Assembly (NCBI GenBank): GCA_038849025.1
Contig: JAWCNE010000049.1
Coordinates: forward strand, 1-9,707
Direction of reading: 5' to 3'
Source of the DNA: WUQU01 sp038849025
GTDB taxonomy: Archaea; Thermoproteota; Bathyarchaeia; Bathyarchaeales; Bathycorpusculaceae
Length of the DNA stretch: 9,707 bases
The translations under genes were made by a program, and so were the position numbers. Of the stretch, positions 1-5,700 are shown in pieces. The first letter of the stretch is position 1, and each line of letters starts with the position of its first letter. Below the pieces are notes generated by a model. It saw only the letters and a program-made list of their open reading frames with translations, ran no database searches and had not been told where the DNA came from.

Positions 1-1
1 C

Positions 2-649
2 ATGGACAAGCCATACTTCCGTGAAATATTCACTCCAATGCTGGAAAATCCCATATTTGTTCAGGGACTACCAGGCTTTGGCAACGTCGGGAAGATTGCT
101 GCCCATCTTTTGATAAAGTTTTGTGGGGCCAAGCCGTTTGCGGAATTGTATGCGCCTTACTTTCCAGACTATGTATCTGTTGACTCAAACGGCATTTGCC
201 GTTTGCCAAAATATGAGTTCTACGCAGCTCCCATGGAAAAGAACGACTTCATAATAATGACAGGCGATACTCAACCTTCTTTTGAGGACGTTTTGGCCCA
301 CTACGAATTGTGTAGCGAGATATTAAGTTTTGCCATCAAGCATAACTGTAGCCTACTAATAACGATGGGCGGAATACCATCAACCGAAAACGCATCCTCG
401 CAAGTTTATGTTGCTGCCACATCACCTAGGCTTGCAATGGAGTTTATGGAGAAAGGCGCCATACTATACAGTAAGGGAAGAATCGCGGGGGCAACCGGAC
501 TCTTGCTTGGAATGGCGAAAGAACAAGGCCTAAACGGTATATGCCTCCTAGGGGCCACAACAGGTTTTAAAGCTGATCGCGGGGCAGGATTCTCGGTTTT
601 CAAATTCTTAATGAAAGCCTTAGGAAGTGAAATTAAGGAAGGGTTATAA
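2..649 (+). CDS. PAC2-family protein (proteasome assembly chaperone homologue)
   Basis: This 215-residue protein matches the PAC2 fold family, whose archaeal members (PbaA/PbaB type) relate to eukaryotic PAC1/PAC2 proteasome-assembly chaperones; many archaeal paralogues have no proven role. Visible hallmarks are a glycine-rich loop after the first strand (GLPGFGNVGK, residues 22-31), a second conserved turn TMGGIPS (121-127), and GRIAGATGLLLG (159-170) before a hydrophobic stretch, in the order usual for the family. The length is slightly short for the family, mainly at the C-terminus. The ATG at base 2 gives an N-terminus that leads into the first strand as family members do, but only one base lies upstream, so an earlier start outside the window cannot be excluded. 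No proteasome gene is visible nearby. The protein is probably cytosolic. The family call is firm; a chaperone role here is inference. Confidence 0.85.
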   Translation: MDKPYFREIFTPMLENPIFVQGLPGFGNVGKIAAHLLIKFCGAKPFAELYAPYFPDYVSVDSNGICRLPKYEFYAAPMEKNDFIIMTGDTQPSFEDVLAHYELCSEILSFAIKHNCSLLITMGGIPSTENASSQVYVAATSPRLAMEFMEKGAILYSKGRIAGATGLLLGMAKEQGLNGICLLGATTGFKADRGAGFSVFKFLMKALGSEIKEGL

Positions 650-701
650 GGAAATTAATCGTAGATGCATGCTGTAAACTCCAACAGTCGAGGGTAAAGG
701 C

Positions 702-947
702 GTGAACGAAGATAAAAGAAAAGGCGAGGAAAGAAAAACCGCAGTGTTTGATTTGAATTCGAGATTCTGGCGAGTTTCGCTAACGTTAGTTGCTGCCATC
801 TTAACCTTCGGTGGACCCTACGTGGTTCTGGTGCTCTTCAGAGCCTTAGACTTAAGCTATGTTATCTCATTGGCTATAGGTTTCATTGTATTTTTAATCG
901 GCTTAACACTAATGTTATTTCTGATAAGAAAAAAGGTGATTTCTTAG
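702..947 (+). CDS. Small two-helix membrane protein, unknown function
   Basis: An 81-residue protein starting at GTG, 52 bases after the PAC2-family gene on the same strand, so possibly co-transcribed. It has a charged N-terminus rich in Lys, Arg and Glu (residues 2-12), then two hydrophobic segments at about 25-47 and 53-75, and ends in RKKVIS. Positive charge at both ends suggests an integral membrane hairpin with both termini in the cytoplasm. I recognise no family motif. Support for it being real is the coherent two-helix pattern, which chance frames rarely give, and its fit between flanking features: its stop lies 6 bases from the 3' end of the convergent C/D sRNA. The bases AGGGTAAAGG before the GTG are only a weak ribosome site. 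Confidence 0.65.
   Translation: MNEDKRKGEERKTAVFDLNSRFWRVSLTLVAAILTFGGPYVVLVLFRALDLSYVISLAIGFIVFLIGLTLMLFLIRKKVIS
929..934 (-). terminator. T-tract, possible terminator of the C/D sRNA
   Basis: On the minus strand a run of six T lies about 20 bases beyond the 3' end of the C/D sRNA, a typical form of archaeal intrinsic termination signal. It falls inside the last lysine codons of the convergent small membrane-protein gene, so it may simply reflect AAA/AAG codons. Confidence 0.3.
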
Positions 948-953
948 GGTTTA

Positions 954-1010
954 TGCCTCAGATACCCCAGGGAGCATCATCTAATCAGCGTTACATGTTC
1001 TTCATCGGCA
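954..1010 (-). ncRNA. Box C/D guide sRNA (2'-O-methylation guide)
   Basis: Read on the minus strand, this 57-base element has the full archaeal C/D layout. A closing stem TGCC/GGCA (1010-1007 with 957-954) is followed by one base and box C ATGAAGA (1005-999; one change from RUGAUGA), a 10-base spacer (998-989), box D' CTGA (988-985), four bases, box C' ATGATGC (980-974; one change), a 12-base spacer (973-962) and box D CTGA (961-958), which directly abuts the stem. Spacer lengths and total size are typical of archaeal guides. By the D+5 rule, the D guide would direct methylation of the fifth base of a target AUACCCCAGGGA, and the D' guide the fifth base of CGUUACAUGU. I could not identify the targets. 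A TATA-like CTTTTTAGTA (minus strand, 1040-1031) sits about 26 bases before the 5' end. The element was read by eye, not scored. Confidence 0.78.
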
Positions 1011-1086
1011 ATAAATTATGCTGTGCAAGTTACTAAAAAGCGTTCGGTTTTAGTTATTTACTATTACGAAACAAAACATATAAAGT

Positions 1087-1692
1087 ATGCCTAAAGATAT
1101 ATTAATTATGCAAAGCAAAAAGGATGAGCACCTAGAAAAAATTCTGAATAAAAATAAAAGCACATCAAAAAGAACAACAATAATCCTTGAAAAAGAAGAA
1201 CGAGAATTTATTGACAAACTAATCAAGGAAGGAAAAGAACCCGGAATAAAACCACTCATCTCCAAAATGCTAGACGTCTACAGGAGCATGATGATATACG
1301 ATTGGCGTTTCCCAGGCGAATATTATTGTGGGATAAGCCGCATAGCATTCCTAAACATAGAATTAGTAAACATACTAATCCATAACATCCCAAAGGAAAA
1401 ATGGCAAGAAATTGGACGCAAAATGGGTGAAGCAGCAAGGGTTTCCATGGAAGCCACATTAGGCATACAAACTTCAAATTCGGAAAAATGGCAGGAAGTC
1501 TTCAAACGCCTAAGAATCCAGGGATTTGGAGACTTTTACCTAAAAGACAAATACCTTCTAATAAAAGCTCCATTCATAAGCGAACCTGAAATTTGGGTTG
1601 GATTTTTAGAGGGTTTACTAAGCGTAAAGTTAGATGTTAAAACGTTCACTCCGCCCTTCGTCTTTGAAGTTAAGCAAACTCATTTAAGCTAG
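1087..1692 (+). CDS. Probable RHH regulator with C-terminal sensor-like domain
   Basis: A 201-residue protein of no family I can name with certainty. Residues 28-67 fit a ribbon-helix-helix DNA-binding unit: a short strand (RTTIIL), a first helix (EKEEREFIDKLIKEG), a turn, then a second helix (KPLISKMLDVY). Residues 70-196 form a separate alpha/beta region whose end (GFGDFYLKDKYLLIKAP, then WVGFLEGLLSVKL and PPFVFEV) recalls the V4R/heme-NO-binding-like ligand domain of archaeal regulators; that likeness is recalled, not tested. The N-terminal 25 residues are lysine-rich. Two starts are possible: ATG 1087 or ATG 1108. The AT-rich ACATATAAAG (1076-1085) lies about 27 bases before ATG 1108, which would suit a leaderless transcript from the second ATG, while TTTTAGTTATTTA (1048-1060) would suit the first. 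It probably acts as a cytosolic transcription regulator; the ligand and targets are unknown. Confidence 0.7.
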   Translation: MPKDILIMQSKKDEHLEKILNKNKSTSKRTTIILEKEEREFIDKLIKEGKEPGIKPLISKMLDVYRSMMIYDWRFPGEYYCGISRIAFLNIELVNILIHNIPKEKWQEIGRKMGEAARVSMEATLGIQTSNSEKWQEVFKRLRIQGFGDFYLKDKYLLIKAPFISEPEIWVGFLEGLLSVKLDVKTFTPPFVFEVKQTHLS

Positions 1693-1739
1693 CATTTTGT
1701 TAAGTCATTTGCTGAAATTTGAAAAGATTTAATTATTGC

Positions 1740-1755
1740 ATTTTTATATTAAAAT
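1740..1755 (+). promoter_or_regulatory. TATA-like box within a near-perfect 16-bp palindrome
   Basis: The sequence ATTTTTATATTAAAAT is palindromic except for one mismatched pair and contains a TATA-like core. It lies 12 bases before the TTG start of the ArsR-type regulator. A repressor bound here would block the promoter, so it is a candidate autoregulatory operator. The low complexity of AT-rich DNA means such a palindrome can occur by chance. Confidence 0.4.
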
Positions 1756-1767
1756 AGCGGTGAAAAA

Positions 1768-2055
1768 TTGACAGAACAAGTTAACGGCCACAAAATATGC
1801 GAAGCCCTAAGCGACCCAACAAGGACAAAGATACTTAAATATCTTCTACAATCATACCCAGAGGCAAAAACAATCAGCGAAATAGAGAAAATTCTCCAAA
1901 AACCTGTTTCAGCCACCACCATATCTTTTCACCTGAAAAAGCTTCGCGAAGCCGGATTAATAGCGACCAACGGACATAAAAGGGGTTTTAGAGCCGCCTA
2001 CAAAGCTTTGAGGATAGGCTTCAACAACAACGGTTTTCATGTGGAGGAGAAATGA
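1768..2055 (+). CDS. ArsR-family winged-helix transcriptional regulator
   Basis: A 95-residue protein covering a single ArsR-type winged helix-turn-helix domain: KICEALSDPTRTKILKYLL (residues 8-26) is the classic first-helix signature, followed by TISEIEKIL and the recognition region SATTISFHLKKLREAGLI (48-65), then a wing and a short tail. I see no paired cysteines in the places used by metal-sensing ArsR proteins, so the signal is unknown. The start is TTG at 1768, supported by GGTGA (1759-1763) four bases upstream; an overlapping GTG at 1760 is out of frame and stops at once. The gene overlaps the radical SAM gene by four bases (ATGA), which strongly suggests co-transcription and translational coupling, so it probably regulates that operon. 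The family assignment is firm; the target is inference. Confidence 0.88.
   Translation: MTEQVNGHKICEALSDPTRTKILKYLLQSYPEAKTISEIEKILQKPVSATTISFHLKKLREAGLIATNGHKRGFRAAYKALRIGFNNNGFHVEEK
2043..2049 (+). promoter_or_regulatory. Strong Shine-Dalgarno GGAGGAG before the amrS-like gene
   Basis: A purine-rich ribosome site inside the end of the regulator gene. It lies two to four bases before ATG 2052 and eight to ten before ATG 2058, so the second ATG (residue 3) has the more usual spacing; both starts remain possible. Confidence 0.65.
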
Positions 2056-3107
2056 AAATGCGGGAAGCCATGTTATACGAGAAGCTTGAAAATAAGAAGG
2101 TTAAATGTAACTTATGCGGTAGGAGATGCACAATAAACAACGGTGGAACAGGCTTCTGCCTTGTGAGAAAGAATGACGAAGGCACCCTATACTCGCTTGT
2201 TTACGCTAAAGCCATATCCGCATGTGTCGATCCAATAGGCAAAAAACCACTTTCACATTTTAATCCAGGATCATCCGTCATGTCTATCGCAACCATCGGC
2301 TGCAACTTCCGATGCCAATTCTGCGACAATTGGATGATAAGCCAAGAAAAGAAAATCGCCGGAAGAGATTTTCCTCCGGAAGATGTTGTTAAGGCCACGA
2401 GGGACAACGGATGCCAAGGAATAAGCTACACGTACACCGAACCAACAATATTTTTTGAATACGCTTACGAAACAGCTAAACTCGCACATCAAGTTGGCTT
2501 CTTCAACACTTTCGTTACAAATGGATACATGACGCCCGAGGCGATTAAAACGGTAGCGCCATATCTCGATGCTGCCACCGTAGATTTTAAGGGTGGAGGA
2601 GACCCTGAATTTTACAAAACCTTTTCAGCAGTCCCAACGGTGGAGCCTATTTACGAGTCTTTAAAAGAAATGAAGAGAAACGGCATCCACATCGAAATTA
2701 CGAATTTGGTTGTGCCAAAAATAGGGGATTCCATCGAAAAAATAAGAGAGCTGGCAACATGGATAAAGAAGAATCTTGGAGAGGACACCCCTTTCCACCT
2801 GTTACGTTTTCATCCAGACTATAAGCTTACGAATATTCCTTCAACCCCCATAGAAACTTTGGAGAAGGCTTACGCTGCAGCTAAAAGTGCTGGCTTAAAC
2901 TACGTTTACATTGGAAATGTTCCAGGGCATCCAGCCGAAAACACTTATTGTCCTGGATGCAATGAGCTTCTAATTAAACGCTTCAGCTTCGAAATTACAA
3001 GGTGGAATTTAACTAAGGACATGCGCTGCCCGGTATGTGGGCGAGAAATCCCAATTAAAGGCAAACTACATGCTAGCGGCTACGCTTATCCATATGCACT
3101 TTTTTAA
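2052..3107 (+). CDS. amrS: AmmeMemoRadiSam system radical SAM enzyme (AmrS-like)
   Basis: A 351-residue radical SAM protein. It has an N-terminal cysteine cluster (C19, C22, C26, C36; CNLCGRRC then GFC), the radical SAM 4Fe-4S motif CNFRCQFC (C84, C88, C91), a TYTEPT segment (127-132), VDFKGGGDPEFYK (177-189), and a C-terminal pair CPGC/CPVC (C300, C303, C326, C329) that may bind zinc or a further cluster. This order and length match the AmrS family, which in many genomes accompanies AMMECR1 and Memo homologues (the AmmeMemoRadiSam trio). Neither partner is encoded here, so they must lie elsewhere or be absent. Radical SAM chemistry starts with reductive cleavage of SAM to a 5'-deoxyadenosyl radical; I cannot state the substrate. 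It overlaps the ArsR-type gene by 4 bases and is followed 33 bases on by a second radical SAM gene. Cytosolic and oxygen-sensitive by type. Confidence 0.9.
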   Translation: MKMREAMLYEKLENKKVKCNLCGRRCTINNGGTGFCLVRKNDEGTLYSLVYAKAISACVDPIGKKPLSHFNPGSSVMSIATIGCNFRCQFCDNWMISQEKKIAGRDFPPEDVVKATRDNGCQGISYTYTEPTIFFEYAYETAKLAHQVGFFNTFVTNGYMTPEAIKTVAPYLDAATVDFKGGGDPEFYKTFSAVPTVEPIYESLKEMKRNGIHIEITNLVVPKIGDSIEKIRELATWIKKNLGEDTPFHLLRFHPDYKLTNIPSTPIETLEKAYAAAKSAGLNYVYIGNVPGHPAENTYCPGCNELLIKRFSFEITRWNLTKDMRCPVCGREIPIKGKLHASGYAYPYALF

Positions 3108-3140
3108 CGGCGTTTGCCCTTAAATTTTGGTTGAACAGTA

Positions 3141-4232
3141 ATGTGGAGGATTGTTCGTCCAGACGCGTTAGCTGTGTTGAATGACAAGATGGCAAGGAAA
3201 AGCTTAGCTAGGTATTTCGCTGTAATGCAAAATGAAAAGCCAGCAAAGTTTCTGATAGCCAAAAAGCTTCCAACCGAATTCAGAGAAGATGCCACATTAG
3301 AGGAACTATGGCAGATTCACGGAGAAACAACAAAACAATTCTGTGAACTTGAAAGGGAAATCGATTTAAAAAGGAAAAATTTGGATGAAACACCGAGCCC
3401 CGAAAAATCCTACCTAGACTTAAAAGTGGCAATTGCTAGGCGCATGCTTGAAAGATGCCACTTCTGCGTTCGACGGTGTGGAGTGAATAGGCTTAAAGGT
3501 GAACGGGGCTTCTGCAAATGTGGAAACACCATAACGGTTTCAAGCATTTTCGAACATATGGGCGAAGAGCCAGAGCTCGTGCCCTCGGGAACCATATTCA
3601 CCATGGGATGCACCATGCGATGCAAACACTGCCAAAACTGGACAATATCCCAATGGATTGAAAATGGAGTCCCATACAAGCCCGAAAAGTTGGCGGATGA
3701 AGTTGAAGACTTAAGAAGGGGTGGATGTAGAAACGCAAACCTTGTCGGCGGAGAGCCAACACCGTGGCTGGAACAATGGCTTGAAACATTCAAACATGTA
3801 AATATGAACATTCCAGTTGTTTGGAACTCAAACAGCTATTACAGTAAAGAAACAGCCCAGCTTCTGGCAAGCTTCTCTGACGTCTACCTTCTCGACTTTA
3901 AGTATGGACCAGGAGACTGCGCTGAGCGAATTTCAGAGGCTCCAAAATATTGGGAAGTGTGCACCCAAAACCATTTAATCGCCAAAGAATATGGCGAACT
4001 CATAATACGCGTTCTAGTCTTGCCAGGCCATCTTGAATGCTGCACAAAGCCCATACTAAACTGGATAGCCAAAAACCTCGGCGGAGAAACCAGAGTAAAC
4101 GTAATGTTCCAGTACCGGCCGGAATGGCGAGCATACGAAATCCCAGAACTCCGGCGAAGACTAACAAGGGACGAGATGGACAGGGCCGTTAAGCTAGCAA
4201 AAGATGCCGGGTTAGTGAACTTTATAACGTGA
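3141..4232 (+). CDS. Radical SAM protein, PflX-like (COG1313 type)
   Basis: A 363-residue protein. Residues 1-100 form a charged, mostly helical extension without a clear motif. Then comes a cysteine cluster (C106, C109, C113, C125, C127; CHFCVRRC and GFCKC), the radical SAM 4Fe-4S motif CTMRCKHC (C157, C161, C164), the SAM-binding GGEPTP (203-208), WNSNSYYSKE (229-236) and LLDFKYGPG (250-258). This resembles PflX/COG1313 proteins, relatives of pyruvate formate-lyase activating enzyme whose substrate is generally unknown. It is the same strand as the AmrS-like gene and 33 bases after it, so probably the same operon. Cluster-flanking residues resemble AmrS (CxxC...GFC upstream, QNW after the last Cys), suggesting a shared architecture. 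The ATG at 3141 lacks a good ribosome site; in-frame GTG 3174 and ATG 3189 are alternatives. No glycyl radical enzyme gene is visible. Confidence 0.87.
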   Translation: MWRIVRPDALAVLNDKMARKSLARYFAVMQNEKPAKFLIAKKLPTEFREDATLEELWQIHGETTKQFCELEREIDLKRKNLDETPSPEKSYLDLKVAIARRMLERCHFCVRRCGVNRLKGERGFCKCGNTITVSSIFEHMGEEPELVPSGTIFTMGCTMRCKHCQNWTISQWIENGVPYKPEKLADEVEDLRRGGCRNANLVGGEPTPWLEQWLETFKHVNMNIPVVWNSNSYYSKETAQLLASFSDVYLLDFKYGPGDCAERISEAPKYWEVCTQNHLIAKEYGELIIRVLVLPGHLECCTKPILNWIAKNLGGETRVNVMFQYRPEWRAYEIPELRRRLTRDEMDRAVKLAKDAGLVNFIT

Positions 4233-4327
4233 ACCGGATTAGTCAAACGTTATTTAATATGTTTCAAGCTTTTTGTTTAACCATTTTGTAATCAATGGCT
4301 AGGAACAAAAGCAAATATCTAATTCCT

Positions 4328-4341
4328 CTTTATTGAAAGCT
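4328..4341 (+). repeat. Direct repeat copy 1 (CTTTATTGAAAGCT)
   Basis: First copy of a 14-base motif repeated 32 bases downstream with one change. It lies 58-71 bases before the zinc-ribbon gene. It could be a protein-binding site, but in AT-rich DNA the match may be chance. Confidence 0.4.
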
Positions 4342-4359
4342 TATTGAGGATGACAATTT

Positions 4360-4373
4360 CTTTATCGAAAGCT
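4360..4373 (+). repeat. Direct repeat copy 2 (CTTTATCGAAAGCT)
   Basis: Second copy, differing from the first by T to C at position 7. The 32-base spacing is close to three helical turns, and the copy covers the region 26-39 bases before the ATG at 4399, where a promoter for a leaderless transcript would be. A dimer or tetramer regulator site is possible. Confidence 0.4.
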
Positions 4374-4398
4374 ATTTCTTAAGGCCCACCCCTTCTTA

Positions 4399-4626
4399 AT
4401 GCAGAAAGTGATTAGAGTGCCGTACTGTCCAGAATGCGGAGGAGAAATGCGCTACATAATAGCCACCAAACATTATGTTTGTCAAAGCTGTGGGCTTTCT
4501 GTGACGCAGCAAGAACTTATAGAGCTTAGGGAAAAATTGCGTCCTCCGGTTGAGAGCGAAGAGGATGAGAAGGAAAGGCGGAGAAAGGAATACTTGAAAT
4601 GGTGGCTAAGTAGCAAAAAGAAATAA
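4399..4626 (+). CDS. Small zinc-ribbon protein
   Basis: A 75-residue protein with a single zinc ribbon: CPECG (C10, C13) and CQSCG (C28, C31), separated by 14 residues with strands GEMRYIIATKHYV. This is the four-cysteine layout found in the ribbons of TFB, TFS and many small archaeal proteins. The second half is highly charged, with acidic then basic stretches (residues 50-64) and a terminal KWWLSSKKK, likely helical and suited to binding nucleic acid or a partner protein. I cannot assign a specific role. There is no convincing ribosome site before the ATG (CCACCCCTTCTTA), which suits a leaderless or short-leader transcript. It stands alone, with 166 bases before it and 89 after; both gaps hold only AT-rich DNA and the direct repeat. 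Confidence 0.75.
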   Translation: MQKVIRVPYCPECGGEMRYIIATKHYVCQSCGLSVTQQELIELREKLRPPVESEEDEKERRRKEYLKWWLSSKKK

Positions 4627-4704
4627 ACTGCAAAAATTCCATGCCTTAAAGCTTTTTAGCAAACAGCATAAAAGAATGAAACTCATCCTAAAATTATGCT
4701 ATAA

Positions 4705-4710
4705 GAGGTG
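4705..4710 (+). promoter_or_regulatory. Shine-Dalgarno GAGGTG
   Basis: GAGGTG five bases before ATG 4716 matches the archaeal 16S 3' end complement (AGGAGGTGATC) and fixes the start of the CinA-domain gene over the in-frame ATG at 4728. Confidence 0.7.
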
Positions 4711-4715
4711 TAAAA

Positions 4716-5531
4716 ATGAATGTGCAGATGGAAATTATTTGCGTTGGTAACGAACTATTGATTGGAAAGACGTTAAACACAAACGCCCAATGGCTTGCCA
4801 AACGTTCCACATCATTAGGGATAACTGTTACAAGGATAACTGTTGTTGGTGATGATGTTGATGAAATTGCGCGTGCTGTGCGCGAAGCCTTGGAGCGGAA
4901 ACCTCGCTTCATAATTACAACAGGGGGATTGGGGCCAACTTTTGACGACAAAACATTAGAAGGGATTGCAAAAGCCATAAACCGCAAGCTAGAGCTTAAC
5001 GAAAAAGCTTTGGATATGGTTAAGAAAAAGTATGATGAGTACGCCAAGGCTGGAAAGATCGATGCTGTTGAAATGACGCCACATAGGATTAAAATGGCAA
5101 AACTTCCAGAAGGATCAGAACCACTGCCCAACCCTGTTGGCACAGCACCGGGAGTTTTTGTCAGAATAGGTAGCACAGATTTAATTGCATTGCCGGGCGT
5201 TCCATCTGAAATGGAAGCTATTTTCGATAATTATATCGTTTACATGCTTAGGAAAGAGGCTGGGGATGTAACATTTTTTGAAACTAGCATATACGCAGAT
5301 AAAATAATGGAGTCAGCTCTAGCCCCATTAATTGATATTGCAATGCATAACAACCCATACGTTTACATAAAATCTCATCCAAGAGGAGCCGAGAAAAAAC
5401 CTCACATAGAAATCCACTTATCAACAACGGCTAAGGACTCTAAAACCGCCAAGGACCGCATTGGAAAAGCCATAATTCAGCTTTCAGAGCTGATAAGAGA
5501 AAAAGGCGGAAAAGTTAAACTTAAGGAATAG
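4716..5531 (+). CDS. CinA N-terminal domain protein (MoCF-biosynthesis fold)
   Basis: A 271-residue protein matching the COG1058/CinA N-terminal family, often annotated in archaea as 'nicotinamide mononucleotide deamidase-related'. Motifs include CVGNELLIGKTLNTN (residues 9-23), TTGGLGPTFDDKT (68-80), NPVGTAPGV (139-147) and LPGVPSEM (159-166), which form the molybdopterin-binding-like fold and its phosphate-binding loops. Characterised COG1058 domains are metal-dependent ADP-ribose pyrophosphatases. The PncC amidase domain that does NMN deamidation in bacterial CinA is absent: the protein ends about 100 residues after LPGVPSEM with a small alpha/beta segment. The usual annotation name is therefore potentially misleading; pyridine-nucleotide clean-up is the likely theme. 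It probably has its own promoter, since 89 bases separate it from the zinc-ribbon gene. Cytosolic. Confidence 0.88.
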   Translation: MNVQMEIICVGNELLIGKTLNTNAQWLAKRSTSLGITVTRITVVGDDVDEIARAVREALERKPRFIITTGGLGPTFDDKTLEGIAKAINRKLELNEKALDMVKKKYDEYAKAGKIDAVEMTPHRIKMAKLPEGSEPLPNPVGTAPGVFVRIGSTDLIALPGVPSEMEAIFDNYIVYMLRKEAGDVTFFETSIYADKIMESALAPLIDIAMHNNPYVYIKSHPRGAEKKPHIEIHLSTTAKDSKTAKDRIGKAIIQLSELIREKGGKVKLKE

Positions 5532-5545
5532 GAATCAGAGTTTAT

Positions 5546-5625
5546 TGGTTGCGATGATGGGCAGGCTAGACGCTGATGCATACTGCTTGTAGATGATTGA
5601 AAATCCGGGTTCTCCGAAGCAACCA
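5546..5625 (+). ncRNA. Candidate structured RNA, box C/D-like
   Basis: An 80-base element closed by a perfect 7-bp stem (TGGTTGC 5546-5552 with GCAACCA 5619-5625), in a 169-base gap that is otherwise very AT-rich. Just inside the stem are ATGATGG (5554-5560; one change from box C) and CCGA (5614-5617; one change from box D). Internally there is a perfect CTGA (5573-5576) exactly 12 bases after box C, and a poor C' box ATGATTG (5593-5599). Against a canonical guide are the 16-base D'-C' spacing, the 14-base C'-D spacing, the extra base after CCGA and the overall length. The part CCGGGTTC recalls a tRNA T-arm, but the downstream half of that arm and a D-arm are missing. A TATA-like TTAAACTTA (5515-5523) lies about 26 bases upstream. 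Confidence 0.4.
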
Positions 5626-5700
5626 TACACACCTTATTAATTAATTATTATTTCATAAAATCAATAAAAGAGTCCTTACCAATAATTATCAAGAAGGAGA

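Noticed and set aside
650..701. Possible small RNA or hairpin (CTGT/ACAG) between the PAC2-family and membrane-protein genes
   Set aside because: The stem is only 4 bp with an 8-base loop, and no C/D boxes or T-tract are present.
3410..3811. 133-codon open frame on the minus strand
   Set aside because: It is antisense to the PflX-like radical SAM gene, including its Fe-S motif region, and has no recognisable domain.
3884..4246. 120-codon open frame on the minus strand
   Set aside because: It is antisense to the end of the same radical SAM gene and serine-rich in the way of shadow frames, with no start signal.
4233..4398. Hairpin CCATT/AATGG and T-rich GCTTTTTG as a terminator structure
   Set aside because: The stem is 5 bp and not followed by a T-tract; the T5 run alone is too short to call a terminator.
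4694..5176. 160-codon open frame on the minus strand
   Set aside because: It lies opposite the well-supported CinA-domain gene, shows no motif, and its composition is that of a shadow frame.
5546..5625. tRNA gene (tRNA-sized, acceptor-like stem ending GCAACCA, and a GGGTTC segment)
   Set aside because: The T-loop does not continue as TTCRA, the 3' half of the T-stem is missing, and no D-arm or anticodon arm can be folded at the right positions.
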